Source: Argyresthia goedartella (Eukaryota > Arthropoda > Insecta > Lepidoptera > Argyresthiidae). Taken from it: a DNA stretch of 64,000 nucleotides. The notes below the pieces were generated by a model. That model was not told where the DNA came from and made no database searches. It was given only the letters and a program-made list of their open reading frames with translations. How positions within the stretch are numbered: the stretch's first letter is position 1; every line of letters begins with the position of its first letter. The translations under genes and the position numbers were made by a program. This document shows, one piece after another, positions 32,085-42,752 of this stretch. The stretch is from the NCBI GenBank assembly GCA_949825045.1, contig OX463812.1, forward strand, positions 6,432,661 through 6,496,660, given 5' to 3'.

Positions 32085-32262
32085 GGCCGCCGCGCATGCG
32101 TTGCGTACCTCTCTCGCTCGAGGCCGGCCACACACACACACACAATAGCGCTGCCTGTCTCACAGCTGTCACACGGACGGCCCGATGTTTAGCAGAATGA
32201 GTGATAAATAAATAGTAAAATAAAATCATTCTAGTTCCTCAAGGCAAGGACCGCTACAAATC
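32085..32262 (+). promoter_or_regulatory. Promoter and non-coding first exon of the SLC35B4-type gene (predicted)
   Basis: A CpG-rich patch holds CGCGCATGCG at 32091-32100, which matches the NRF-1/Ewg consensus, followed by a (CA)n run at about 32130. TCATTC at 32226-32231 fits the insect initiator. The putative exon ends at 32262 before GTAAGT (32263-32268), a strong donor. The acceptor at 32847-32848 leads directly into the coding exon. Confidence 0.4.
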
Positions 32263-32722
32263 GTAAGTACAGAATTGCTTAATCTTACTTTTGTGTCAGT
32301 GATAAGTTTATTTTTTGCTGATATTCATTATAACCACGATAGGTAACATATTTTTATCCAGTTGTATTTTTTGTATGATTTTTGTATGATACGCGTTTAT
32401 CACAATAATCAAGTAATGATAACGATTTTTAGCCTGTTATTAGAACTTATGAAATATTATTATAACCGAAATAACCTCTCCTTTACATTTCTGTAGGCGC
32501 TTCATGGCTCTTATTGCAAAGGCGCAAAGTCTAAATTAAATTAGATGTCGATCAATTATTGGTTTAAGCGTTTGTAGGTATATCATAATGTATAGAGAGA
32601 ACGAATGACCTAGCAGTTAATCCTAAGCACGACTGGTATTTAATATCAGACCTACCTAAGTTGTGAGGTTCGTAAAATACATATCTTCCGTCTTATCAAC
32701 ATTTTCGCAGCTATATTCATCA

Positions 32723-32794
32723 TCCGATATGGTCTAGTGGCTAGGATACCTGGCTCTCACCCAGGAGGCTCGGGTTCGATTCCCGGTATCGGAA
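32723..32794 (+). tRNA. tRNA-Glu (anticodon CTC)
   Basis: 72-nt cloverleaf. The acceptor stem TCCGATA pairs with TATCGGA and the discriminator is A. The D arm contains the A box (TGGTCTAGTGG). The anticodon stem CCTGG/CCAGG holds the loop CTCTCAC with anticodon CTC at 32756-32758, reading GAG. The T arm has GGTTCGATTCC as B box and a five-pair stem with one T-G wobble. There is no intron. The 3' CCA is not encoded, as expected for a eukaryotic nuclear tRNA. It closely resembles insect tRNA-Glu and shows no sign of SINE decay. Confidence 0.96.
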
Positions 32795-32798
32795 TACC

Positions 32799-32804
32799 TT
32801 TTTT
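32799..32804 (+). terminator. Pol III terminator of tRNA-Glu
   Basis: Six T residues start 4 bp after the tRNA discriminator base, which is the standard Pol III stop signal. Confidence 0.85.
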
Positions 32805-32855
32805 CTTGTTATTGCATCTTTTATCATTTTACATTTTGTTCCTTTCAGATCCAAG

Positions 32856-33875
32856 ATGAATTACATGGCGGCTTTGGCCATTACTATGGTCTTTGTGGGC
32901 TGTTGCTCCAACGTGGTGTTCCTTGAAATGGTGGTCAAAGAAGATCCAGGAGCGGGAAATCTAGCCACATTCCTACAATTCTTATTGATAGCTGTTTGTG
33001 GATTTTGCACCGTCGGGAAGTTCGGCTTTGCTAAAAGGAATATACCATTCAAACAGTATTTAGTACTCGTTGGATTCTTCTGGACAAGCAGCGTTGCCAA
33101 CAACTACGCCTTCAACTTCAATATATCGATGCCGCTACACATGATTTTCCGCGCCGGTTCTTTAATGGCGAATATGGCGATGGGTGTATGGATCCTCAAG
33201 AAACGGTATTCCGTCCTCAAATACGTCGCTATCATGATGATATCCGCCGGTATAGCGATCTGTACTATCGTATCGAGCGCCGACGTCAAAGCGCCCAGAG
33301 AAACTCACGAAGACGCAGCCGAAGAAGAAAAGCTGAAGTTCATCGACTGGCTGTGGTGGTGCCTCGGCATTTTCATTCTAACACTAGCCCTCTTCATCTC
33401 CGCGAGAATGGGCATCTTCCAGGAATCCTTGTACTCGACATACGGCAAGCATCCCTGGGAAGCGTTGTACTACGCGCATCTGTTGCCGCTAGTATTTTGG
33501 CTGCCGACTGCGCCAAATCTTTTGAGCCATGTGAAATTGGCGACTGAAACGCCTGCTATGGACTTTTTGGGGGTCAGTTTGCCTCGACAGGTGGTGTGGC
33601 TGATATTATACGTATTAACTCAAGGGGTGTGTATCAGTTCTGTTTATGTTCTCACGACAGAGTCAGCATCTCTGACTGTTACATTGACAGTGACACTGAG
33701 AAAGTTTGTCTCTCTCCTGTTTTCTATTGTGTACTTCAGCAACCCTTTCCTGTTGGGACACTGGATTGGGACACTATTAGTGTTTATCGGAACGATGATA
33801 TTCACAGAGTTACTGCAGAAGTTCGTTGCGTGGTTCGTGCCAGCCCAAGTTCCGGCTAAGAAGAAGATCACATAG
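32856..33875 (+). CDS. SLC35B4: SLC35B4-family nucleotide-sugar transporter (Efr-like), 339 aa
   Basis: Multi-pass membrane antiporter that brings nucleotide sugars (UDP-GlcNAc and UDP-xylose in mammals; GDP-fucose is reported for fly Efr) into the ER/Golgi lumen for glycosylation. The sequence starts MNYMAALAITMVFVGCCSNV, the typical first helix. About ten hydrophobic helices follow. Family blocks include NNYAFNFNISMPLHMIFRAG, KKRYSVLKYVAIMMISAGI, SARMGIFQESLYSTYGKHP and SLTVTLTVTLRKFVSLLFSI. The loop at about residues 145-165 is charged. The C-terminus PAKKKIT presents KKIT, a dilysine ER-retrieval signal. The whole protein lies in one exon, 7 bp after a TTTCAG acceptor. Length is normal and the frame intact. 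It is the only complete host protein gene in the window. Confidence 0.95.
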   Translation: MNYMAALAITMVFVGCCSNVVFLEMVVKEDPGAGNLATFLQFLLIAVCGFCTVGKFGFAKRNIPFKQYLVLVGFFWTSSVANNYAFNFNISMPLHMIFRAGSLMANMAMGVWILKKRYSVLKYVAIMMISAGIAICTIVSSADVKAPRETHEDAAEEEKLKFIDWLWWCLGIFILTLALFISARMGIFQESLYSTYGKHPWEALYYAHLLPLVFWLPTAPNLLSHVKLATETPAMDFLGVSLPRQVVWLILYVLTQGVCISSVYVLTTESASLTVTLTVTLRKFVSLLFSIVYFSNPFLLGHWIGTLLVFIGTMIFTELLQKFVAWFVPAQVPAKKKIT

Positions 33876-34215
33876 ATATTTTACTGTAAATTTATTGCAC
33901 ACGTTTTGTTTGCATTTTAAAAATAAGAAGAATGTCTGCAATTCATAAGGAAAAAACTAAGATTACTGAATTATCTAATGTAAACTCGTTAATTATGTAT
34001 GATAACTGGAGCATTGCAGTTTTAATTAGTAATGTTATTAACTTATTACATAGCGTAGGCTGTGAATTTAATGCGATTTCTTAAATTGTTTTATATGTAC
34101 AAGCATTTTTTTACCTGATAGCCATTGACGAACTGTTATTTCTAGTGATAATAGTAAAAACGAATAAAATTTAACTATTGTTATTAATACGCTTTATTAA
34201 TTTTCTTATAATAAA
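33876..34215 (+). other. 3'UTR and poly(A) signals of the SLC35B4-type gene
   Basis: AT-rich trailer with AATAAA at 34163-34168 and a second AATAAA at 34210-34215. Either could set the 3' end. Confidence 0.6.
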
Positions 34216-34364
34216 GTGCTGTTTTTAAACGTTTGTTCTTGCAGTTTTATTGAGGTGCATCTGGAGCAAAACGGAAAATTTTGATAATAAAACAAACATA
34301 AACAGGTAAATACATTGTTTCTGGCCTCACAGGATATACTGCGTCGAGGGAACCAGCAACACCG

Positions 34365-34482
34365 ACATCACACACATATAAACATCCAAGACCTGGATTT
34401 TACTTTCCTGTATCCCCAGCCGAGGATCGAACCCGGGACTTCTCGCATGGTAGGCAGAGCGCCTCAGAGGTCGTCATAATTA
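34365..34482 (-). repeat. tRNA-derived SINE head, family V
   Basis: On the minus strand it reads GACCTCTGAGGCGCTCTGCC and then CCCGGGTTCGATCCTCGGCT, an A-box and B-box pair in a tRNA-like context. A body follows (GGAAAGTAAAATCCAGG). It is not a functional tRNA because the stems do not pair well. Confidence 0.6.
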
Positions 34483-34954
34483 CGTTAATGACGATGACGA
34501 TGGAACAAACTCTAAAGTACATAATCTAAATACACATACACTATTAAATATATGATTTAGTTAACTGTTTGTTACCTCTTTTTATCAGATGTAAGTAGGA
34601 AGGTCTTTTGTTGTTCAATTTTAAGTCATGGTTGTATTGAGTCATTATCAAGTCATGGTTGTTTCGAGTGAATAGCGTAGGTAGTAATGTATGAGTATCC
34701 CTGAACTCCTAACATTCGACCGCGATTTTTACGTGATATTTAAAAAATATACCTACTAAGCCAGTAACTTAAAATGTTTATTCTACCTACAGGCATCCAC
34801 GACACAGGCTGGCCCTAGTGTGGGGCCACTGAACAATCATTTGTAGACTGTGTCATCGCATTGGTAACATAGCGTATCCTTGAACCCACACTTGGTGGCA
34901 GAGGCCCAGCTGTGGCCACCTTTAGTCGGTTATCCAAACTCCATTTTGCCGATC

Positions 34955-35159
34955 GCCCCATCCACTTATGGTCGCAGTCTCCATGCTCACGACTCCACAA
35001 CATCTCACCGCGTGCTGTGAGCACGGGTTTAGACTACGGGCCATTCGGTTGTGGAATGCACTCCCTGGCACCATCACGGACAGTCCTACTCTCAGATATT
35101 TCAAAGGCGCGTGAAGAAGCCTTTCCTATCTCCTTAGAATTGTAGGTAGTATGTATGTA
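34955..35159 (+). pseudogene. CR1/Kiri-type LINE fragment, broken
   Basis: In mixed frames it encodes a RAIRLWNALPGTITDSPTL-like segment (35025-35100), the end of the CR1-type RT. Frameshifts and stops are present. The LINE continues after a mariner-like insert and an R copy, with GTTTGCTGGAAGAAATCTCT at about 36531-36552. Confidence 0.7.
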
Positions 35160-35947
35160 CCTAGTCGGTCCTTAAGTTCTGTCACAAGGTTTTTGATAGA
35201 TAAAACTCAGCAATAAACTTTTTCTTATTCGTATTATACATGATTAAAAAGCTTATTTTATACGAATCAAATTGCAATACAATACATTTTGTACGATTAT
35301 CGTAATATGACAAAAAACCTTATAACTTGAGACAATCGCGAACCCAAAACACGCCGCAACTGACAAAAATACCACTTACCACAAATTTAATAAAAAAACA
35401 GTGTTCCAGATAACCAACAAGGTTTTTTTTATTTATTCTGAAACCTCGATTTTAGACCATGCTTAACAACTAGCATTTGATTTTCTGTTAGCTTTCAGTT
35501 CCAACTGCTCCCAAAGAGAACTTTACGTACTTTTTACGTTTTCAGAAAAACGTATAAAAATGATCTTGTGGGCAACAAGTACACTACGTAAAATGTGAAT
35601 ATGAAAATTAGTTTTACCCAGACTTAGTTATCTTATGCTTCAAAATGAAGGTAACGGGTTCAGGGAGGGTTCTGACTAAAATCTCACGTAAGTTTGAAAG
35701 GTTTTAAGAGGCATGGAAAAAAGATAAAGTGAATCACGTCCGTATTTTTGATTGGGTAAAAAAGTGCAAAATCTCTGAAGAAACTAGCATTTGTGTAATA
35801 TGGCTTTAAGCATTTAAATCCAATAATCGTTCTAATTTATCAGTATTTAATGAGCTATCAAACCATATATAGTATTAAATAAAATAAAACTTGGTATTAT
35901 TTACTATGCGGCAAAATATTTGTGACAGAACTTATGGACCGACTAGG
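35160..35947. mobile_element. Non-autonomous mariner-like element (maT-type ends)
   Basis: TA-flanked, 788 bp. The left end CCTAGTCGGTCCTTAAGTTC and the right end (minus strand) CCTAGTCGGTCCATAAGTTC match for about 27 bp through CTGTCACA. The core AAGTTCTGTCACA is shared with the termini of the full maT elements at 42753 and 59158. Interior frames are short and show no transposase motif. It sits inside the CR1 fragment. Confidence 0.75.
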
Positions 35948-35960
35948 TATTTATTATATA

Positions 35961-36445
35961 TTTTATCTACACACGTATCATAAACCCTCTTTACTGCGTA
36001 CAAAAACCGCACGTTACGATCAGCATAATGTTAAACTACTTGGTAAAAACTCATTTCTTATTTACACATTATGACCACAATGTATAATTTTTCTACACAT
36101 TATGACATTCAAATTTCGAACGCCGACGCCCGCCTGCATGCCGCCCCTAGTTTGTCTGTGAAGTTGGTACTGACATTCAAATTTCGAACGCCGACGCCCG
36201 AAGTTGGTGCTACAGAACAAGCTAAACAACTGCAGAGCCACAATGCCGGTCAAACATGCGGTTCCTGAACACATCAAAGAGAGCTTATGATATGTGTGTA
36301 GATAAACTAGTGTATGTAACTGTACATAAGTAGGCATTAAAACTCTCGAGTGATATTATTATGAAACTCGCCTTCGGCTCGTTTCATCCCACTCTCGAGT
36401 ATTAATGCCCTCCATTATGTAGCAGTCGCATAAACTACTATAATA
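35961..36445 (-). repeat. Repeat family R, locus D
   Basis: Full-length type, with TTATCTACACACGTATCATA at the left and the hairpin (ACTCTCGAGT ... GAAACTCGCCTTCGGCTCGT) at the right, ending TAAACTACTATAAT. Two AAATTTCGAACGCCGACGCC units. Inserted between the body and the tail of a CR1 3' region. Confidence 0.8.
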
Positions 36446-36552
36446 TTCCTATAAATTTAGGATGTATATTTTATGCATGTAGAATTTGAAACGAAGATTT
36501 TTTCGATGTTTTACATCACCGTGACCTATGTTTGCTGGAAGAAATCTCTTTA

Positions 36553-38167
36553 TTTATTTTTTGTTTTATTGATGTTTCACAGCATTTGTACTGATTTGCA
36601 TTGATACTTAACATTAAAAGAAAAATAACATTGATATGAGTAGAGAAAATTTTAAGATTATACAAATAGTAAATAATTTGACATGATGAAATTTCTCAGT
36701 AGTTATATTGGTATTGTTTATATAATAAATATATATATATATATATATAATAATAAACATTCTCACTAAATTTTAAGGTCAATAAATTTCTTCGGTGCAA
36801 AATTTCATAAAAACTTTCTCAGCTCATTCCTTTATTTTGCAGTATTTGTTATAACAAGATATACACAATTTTTATCTTCTCAACGATCTCTAAACAACGA
36901 TACTCCACTCGATGGGGAATGTATTTTTTTCCCGCGCTCCTTAAGCTTTATGGGAGTCCCCTTAAAAACATTTAAAAATTTTGACAATTTGAATTGGGCT
37001 TTGGGTCAACAAGATGTTACTGTAAAAATTTGAAGACTGTATCTTTAACCGTTTGGCTGTAAAACCTGTGTGACACTACGGACACGTGAGTGACAGCAAT
37101 CCGTACCCGAAGGGACCAAACGGAAACCTAAAAAATTACAAATTATGTGATTGATAACATGAAACGATAAGTATTGGGCGTGTTTCTCCGTGTGCGTGTG
37201 TGACTGTGTGAGGACATGAGCCGTGGTGTCAAGGAATTCCGTTGCATTGAATAAATCTGGTACTAGTTTGTTTATCATTTATTCAATTAATTAATTAATA
37301 AATTGCCCTATCTTGGTACTAATCTGCGATACAAACTGAGTGCGGCTTAGGTGAGACTCTTGCTAGAGATAAACTCGCCTTGGTCAAGTCAAGTCTGTAA
37401 ATATTGTTCTTATTGTTTTTTGTGCAATAAAGTAGGTAAGTAAGTTATTATGACAAAAGAGGTAGAATTGACAAGCATGGTCAACATTTATTTAAATCCT
37501 TTCAACTAGAAAAGATTATCTTTTATTTCCTAGGACCAACCACTAATGGGGACATTAGTGCGTTGATAATTAAAGTTAGAGCCTAAAATAAAAATAAAAA
37601 TAAGGCGTAAAATCACAGCCTATCTTGTTAACCTAGCCAAAAAGATACTGAAGAGTTGGTTCTTGGATGTTTCTGTTATGACAAATCTCCTGTAATACAC
37701 ACAGGTACAGCCCCATACGCACACACAAACACACACGCATATACACACACAAACACACATACACCTTCTAACGCACCCTCACACACATACACACAGTAGT
37801 GTTTTATAACCGTTATTTTACGTTAACGGAATTTTGTACTCTGTAAATTTTTAATAGTTATACTTGATCAAGTATCATTGAATCCACCTCAAGATACGAT
37901 AGACGGGGTTCAGGGCCTGACATTCATAAACACAGATTACCTACTAATCCAGCTAGCATTACACAGCTACAGTATAATTCTGTACAATAATACCTTTATT
38001 CCTACCTTAATTAATGTACATTTCCTTTCTGAGAAATAAATGATATTTGATAATCACTCGATCATTCAGCCATGACTTTTATCGGCATAACCTTATTGGA
38101 ATTGAAACGCTTGTCATCGTGTTTCGTGTAAATGTCGCAGGGATATGATAATATCGGGTGCTAATCT
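36553..38167. other. No gene seen; AT-rich, LINE tail and microsatellites
   Basis: An (AT)n run lies at 36730-36750 and a CA-rich stretch at about 37700-37795. A CR1-type tail is at 37340-37440 (TTGCTAGAGATAAACTCGCC ... TGTGCAATAAAGTAGG). Nothing coding is recognised. Confidence 0.35.
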
Positions 38168-38515
38168 ATGCAATTGGCGAAATTTTCTTACAGGTTCAGG
38201 AGTTCATAATTCATGTAATTCAATAGCTATTTCCATTATTTTTTATTGTTTAAAAGTTAATTTCAAAGGTTTACATCTACTTATAAAATTTTCTTTTAAT
38301 ATTCAGTTTGATAACCAAAAGTTAATCTTCAAAATCAGTTCGTCCTAAGTGTCATCCACTTTCATGATAAGATTCGTGATATTTTTTACAGCTGACACTT
38401 TTCAAAAATTAAAACAAATTTTCTACGAGCTAAATGGACAACATTTAAATGTAAAAATGTTTGTACTGAAAATTGAGTTTCCTTCAATTTCTCCCTACAA
38501 CACGCTGATTTTATA
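38168..38515 (+). repeat. Unclassified repeat Y, copy 1
   Basis: About 350 bp, similar throughout to 40818-41205. Shared blocks: GTTCAGGAGTTCATAATTC, AATTCAATAGCTATTTCC, AATTTTCTTTTAAT and ACAGCTGACACTTTTCAAAA. No ORF or TIR found. Confidence 0.75.
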
Positions 38516-38751
38516 GACAAGCACCTAATATTAGTGACTTGGTCAAATTCGTAAGTGATTTGATCCCGCAAAATGATAAAATAATGACATGATTTTAACA
38601 TAAACCCAAAAAAATCTAGAGATTTTTCCAAATCCCAAAACTGATTTGGAAAAGTGAATTACTAAAACTAATTGTTAAGGATATTTCAAATTTATTTGGT
38701 AAGATTGGTATCGCTCAGTTTCATGCTTTTTTACACTATTCACACACTTTT

Positions 38752-38968
38752 TATTGATCTAGCCCAAAACTAGGATTCCCTGTATCTTGGGTACTAGACA
38801 ACGATACACATACTTAAATAGATAAATATTGCACTTAGATAGATAAACAGCCGTTACTAGGCTACAAACATCCGTTCTCATCAAACAAATATTTGTCCCC
38901 ACCGGGACTCGAACTCAGGACCCTTGGCTTCGTAGACAGGGACACTGCCGACTCGGCCATTCAGGTCA
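38752..38968 (-). repeat. SINE family T, copy 4
   Basis: The minus-strand head GACCTGAATGGCCGAGTCGG carries the B-box form GAGTTCGAGTCCC. The body ends TTTTGGGCTAGATCAAT at the left. Close to full length. Confidence 0.8.
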
Positions 38969-39270
38969 TGTTGTACATGAAGTTGTGACCTAACATAACC
39001 TAACTTTAGTATTCGAAGAAAAGTGACCTATAACACGGATACTATAATATTATACTAATACAGATAGACCACGTAGAAAAAAATATGTCAGCGGTCTAAT
39101 TAGAGAAGCTATGAAAGCACCTTCAGTTCGAGGCCTATATCGCTTGGTGCAGCACAATCGAAATATTGCAATTACCACGAGATGGCGCTAGGAGTTTAAA
39201 TTTCAACAAAACAACAACCGATTTTCCTTCGACACTTTTATCTACATTTAATAGATTGTAAATTACTGAA

Positions 39271-39660
39271 AAACAAACGGTCAAGTGCGAGTGAAGGGTT
39301 CCGTACCACCATACAATGTTAGGGATGATGTGGAGTGAATAGTTTGAATTTTAGATAGCAAAATGTTAGTTACAATACAAAGTTATTGGTGCGGCTACTT
39401 TCACTCTACATGCACGTAACCAGGTGCATTTATAAATTTGTATGTGGTATTGAAAGAATTGTAGTATGTGAGCCCCCTTAAATATTTATTTTATTCTGTT
39501 TTTTTTTGTATTTGTTGTTATAGCGGCAACAGAAATACATCATCTGTGAAAATTTCATCTGTCTAACTATCACGGTTCGTGAGATACAGCCTGGTGACAG
39601 ACGGACGGGCGGACAGCGGAGACTTAGTGATAGGGTTTGTCCCGTTTGGCACCCTAAAAA
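39271..39660 (+). repeat. SINE-like family copy
   Basis: Head AACGGTCAAGTGCGAGTGAA; the TTATAGCGGCAACAGAAATA block; tail CCCGTTTGGCACCCTAAAAA with the GGTACGGAA part deleted. More diverged than the two youngest copies. Confidence 0.8.
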
Positions 39661-40520
39661 TCAACCAATTTGAAATTCTGTAACATTTTATTTTTACATT
39701 CCAAGATAAGCGATAGGGATAAGTATGTTGGCTGAAGCCATGGCGTTTAAATTACAATTACTCTCAGCGCCATCTCTGGATTACGAAGGTTTACTAATCC
39801 TTATCTGTAAGTGATGGATGAGCACCCTGCAACCAATTCGGTTCAGTAAAACTACATGGGGTCGCCTCGTTCCGCTTTGCTTCGCTCGGGTTCAGGATGT
39901 ACGTAAAGTTGTGACCTGACCTAACACAACCTAACTTTTATATCCAGAAGGAGCCTATAGCAACCAATTTGGATATATATAGATATATACAGTAGGTGAC
40001 TTACAATATAAGATAGGTACTTATATTTATCATTTCAATGAAATCGTAAAGAGATTCGGTCAAATCACTCGATCTAGTTCATTAGGTGTTTGGTAAAATT
40101 TTAGGGATATGTTAAAACATGTAATTATTTTAACATCCCGAAGAGATTTGATAATTTCCTAATTTTGTCATACCCCTGCGACATTAATTATGATATGAGT
40201 GACCACGTTTGTATCTTACAATAGATGTAATAAAAAAACATTTTAACTCAAGGCAAGACGACTGCGGTTATATTATCTACAGTTAATAAATCTTTATATA
40301 GACCTACTTTGGAATAAGAGACGTTTTTATTTTTCCTAGATTTAATCAGAAATACACTTACATAAAACGATGCCATAAGCATTAGATACTAAAACCGTAT
40401 CTTGAATTATGACATTACATGAGTAAACAGACTATTAGAGAGCTCCCAAAGATTGTAATACTACCTAGTAATGGTAGTTCAATGCTCCCAAACATAATAC
40501 TTCCGCTCAGGTCCGCTCTT
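39661..40520. other. No gene seen; AT-rich
   Basis: No motif or repeat I can name. A short block at 39840-39910 (CCTCGTTCCGCTTTGCTTCG) is locally GC-rich without a frame. Confidence 0.3.
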
Positions 40521-40766
40521 CACATTTAATGAGCTGACCATATTTTGGGGTATGATAGCACCCATCATTATAATCAACTTTCCCCAAGAATCACTTGGTC
40601 GCAAACGAATTTTTTTTTTGGGTCTCCCAATAGTAACTTGGAGTCAACTGATCGGGTCAAAGTGCTGAGGGACGAACATTTTTTTTCATTTGCCTTTTCT
40701 TGGAGAAAGTTTTTCATAATGATGGATGCTTTGATTATCCAAAGCTAATTAAATGTCACCTGTATA
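40521..40766. mobile_element. MITE TACAAGGTGACATTTAATTA family, copy 3
   Basis: Arms CACATTTAATGAGCTGACCA (left) and AGCTAATTAAATGTCACC (right), with GATAGCACCCATCATTATAA facing TTCATAATGATGGATGCTTT. The left outer bases are lost. Confidence 0.75.
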
Positions 40767-40817
40767 GAGCGTCCTATAGAGCAACATAGACATACTTGTA
40801 ATATTGGGAGCTTACTT

Positions 40818-41205
40818 ATGAAATTGGCGAATTTTTCTTACAGATTCAGGAGTTCATAATTCGAGTAATTCAATAGCTATTTCCAGTTTTTTTATAGTTT
40901 TAAAATTAATTTCAATATTTTACATCTACTTATTAAATTTTCTTTTAATTTTCAGTTTGATAACTAAAATGTTATCTTCAAAATTCGTGCCTCCTAAATG
41001 TCATTTTCATGATAATATTGGTAATATTTTTTTACAGCTGACACTTTTCAAAAATTATATAAAATTTTCTGTTAGCTAAATGTTTTCTCATTCATACACA
41101 CAAAGTTTATAAAATTAGGATCTGTCATTTCTAAAAAAAATACAAAAATGTTTGTACTGAAAATTGAGTTAACTTCAATTTCTCCATACAAAACGCCAAT
41201 TTCAT
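40818..41205 (+). repeat. Unclassified repeat Y, copy 2
   Basis: Second copy of the 38168-38515 repeat, with AATTGGCGAATTTTTCTTAC at the left and TTTGTACTGAAAATTGAGTT at the right. Its right edge lies about 40 bp before a young SINE-like copy. Confidence 0.75.
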
Positions 41206-41246
41206 ATGTAAGGAACTAATATGTACTAAGCTCTTTAAATAAAGAT

Positions 41247-41665
41247 AAAAACCGGTCAAGTGCGAGTCTAAATCGCGCACGAAGGGTTCCGTACCACCGT
41301 TCAATGGAAGCGATGGTGTGGAGTGAATAGTTTGGATTTTACACAGCAAAATATTGTTTACAAAGTTATTGGTGCGGTTACTTTCACACTCCATGTACGT
41401 AACCAGGTGCATCCATAAGTTTGTATGTGGTATTGAAAGAATTGTTGTATGGGAGCCCCCTTAAATATTTCTTTTATCCTGTTTTTTAGTATTTGTTGTT
41501 ATAGCGGCAACAGAAATACATAATCTGTGAAAATTTCAACTCTCTAGCTAGCTAGGTTCTTGAGATGCAGCCTGGTGACAGACGGACGGACGGACGGACG
41601 GACGGACAGCGAAGTCTTAGTAATAGGGTCCCGTTTGGAACCCTTCGGGTACGGAACCCTAAAAA
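41247..41665 (+). repeat. SINE-like family copy, full length, young
   Basis: AAAAACCGGTCAAGTGCGAG to TACGGAACCCTAAAAA. It is almost identical to 48759-49190 apart from the GACG microsatellite length and a few substitutions. No ORF; no clear target duplication. Confidence 0.88.
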
Positions 41666-42484
41666 GCCCCCGCTAGCGCTAGTCTTCTGTTAGGTATTTG
41701 TTTTAGAAAGCATCATTTATCATGTGTAGGAAACAGTTGTCCCCTGCATAGACTCTCGAAATACCTGAAAAAACCCGAAACTACCACTTAAAATTCCCTC
41801 ACACGCCATTTTAAACAAAAAAACGTCTAACAGTCGATTTATCACTAAAAAGCTCAAGAGCCAGGCTTCTAAGCCACCAGCTCACGAATTACTGTGCGTT
41901 CAGCCAAGAGGGGCAGAGCTCAGCGGAATTGTCGCCTTAGAGTTAGAGGCACAAAGGAGAGTGGCTCTTACCCAACGGAAATACGGATCAAAGGCAACCC
42001 ACCACTCGAGAGTGGACGGCATTGGAATTTCAACAAGTTAGGCTGCAACTGGATTTGCCATTATGCTGTTTAACAGACTCTTATTGTCGTGGGCATAGAG
42101 GTGGGTGTTGTTTGCTGGATGGAACTTGTTGGGGTGGTATTTTCGGATGCCTACGACGAAGCATTCTTGACGTATGTTGCCAAATACGACCGTTTTCACC
42201 TCATTCCCAAATTGTTTTATTGTTTTTGCAGCGCGTACCAGGTACCTAACAAAATTCTGCAGAGGCTGTGGCTCGTATTTTAAAGGCGATTAAGCCGATT
42301 GTGTCTAAGCAGAGGGATATTGAATCATTTGGTTGGACTGCCTTCATAGACTTTTCAGCTCTGCGATACCGTCGGCATGCCAATGTCTCCCTTTGTCGTT
42401 TAGGGTTGTCAATAACGAATGATGAATAGAAATACAGGGAATTAACAAAGCGTAAAGTATTATGTTATTTCTTATACTTAATAC
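41666..42484 (+). other. Unassigned; one short open segment at 42250-42429
   Basis: After an ATTCTGCAG acceptor-like site, a frame reads AEAVARILKAIKPIVSKQRD and then WTAFIDFSALRYRRHANV, ending at TAG in 42427-42429. It looks protein-like but I do not recognise it and no donor or upstream exon is clear. The remainder has no signal. Confidence 0.25.
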
Positions 42485-42750
42485 CTTGACTTGAGAAATC
42501 CACGCCACCTTCGTGAACGTTTTGAGTTCATTTTCTCCAAGGACAGGAATCGCAGATCTCACACGATGTCTCTTCTCTCAACTCCTCAGCACAACACTGC
42601 TGCTTACGAACACTCGTTCAAGTTGAGGGCAATCCGACTGTGGAACGCACTTCCCTGCGCTATTAGGGATAGTCCATCCATTTTTATTTTCAAGAAAAGA
42701 TTGAAACTGCATCTCCTTTCTCTTGCGTATTATATGATTATATGTATATA
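42485..42750 (+). pseudogene. CR1/Kiri-type LINE 3' end, split by a mariner
   Basis: Open from about 42491: RNPRHLRERFEFIFS, LRAIRLWNALPCAIRDSPS and FKKRLKLHLLSLA to the stop region. The LINE 3'UTR resumes after the mariner at 44064 and ends near 44330 with GGTTTGCTGGAAAAAATCTC and GTGCAATAAAGTATATTGAA. Confidence 0.85.
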
Positions 42751-42752
42751 TA

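Larger units (their letters stand above)
32263..32848 (+). other. 5'UTR intron of the SLC35B4-type gene, hosting a tRNA
   Basis: 586 bp from GTAAGTACAG to TTTGTTCCTTTCAG. It contains the tRNA-Glu gene on the same strand, 54 bp before the acceptor. The acceptor is strong; the donor is inferred from consensus. Confidence 0.6.

Noticed and set aside
32856..33871. Minus-strand and alternate-frame ORFs inside the SLC35B4-type gene
   Set aside because: Overlap a clearly conserved transporter frame and have no features of their own.
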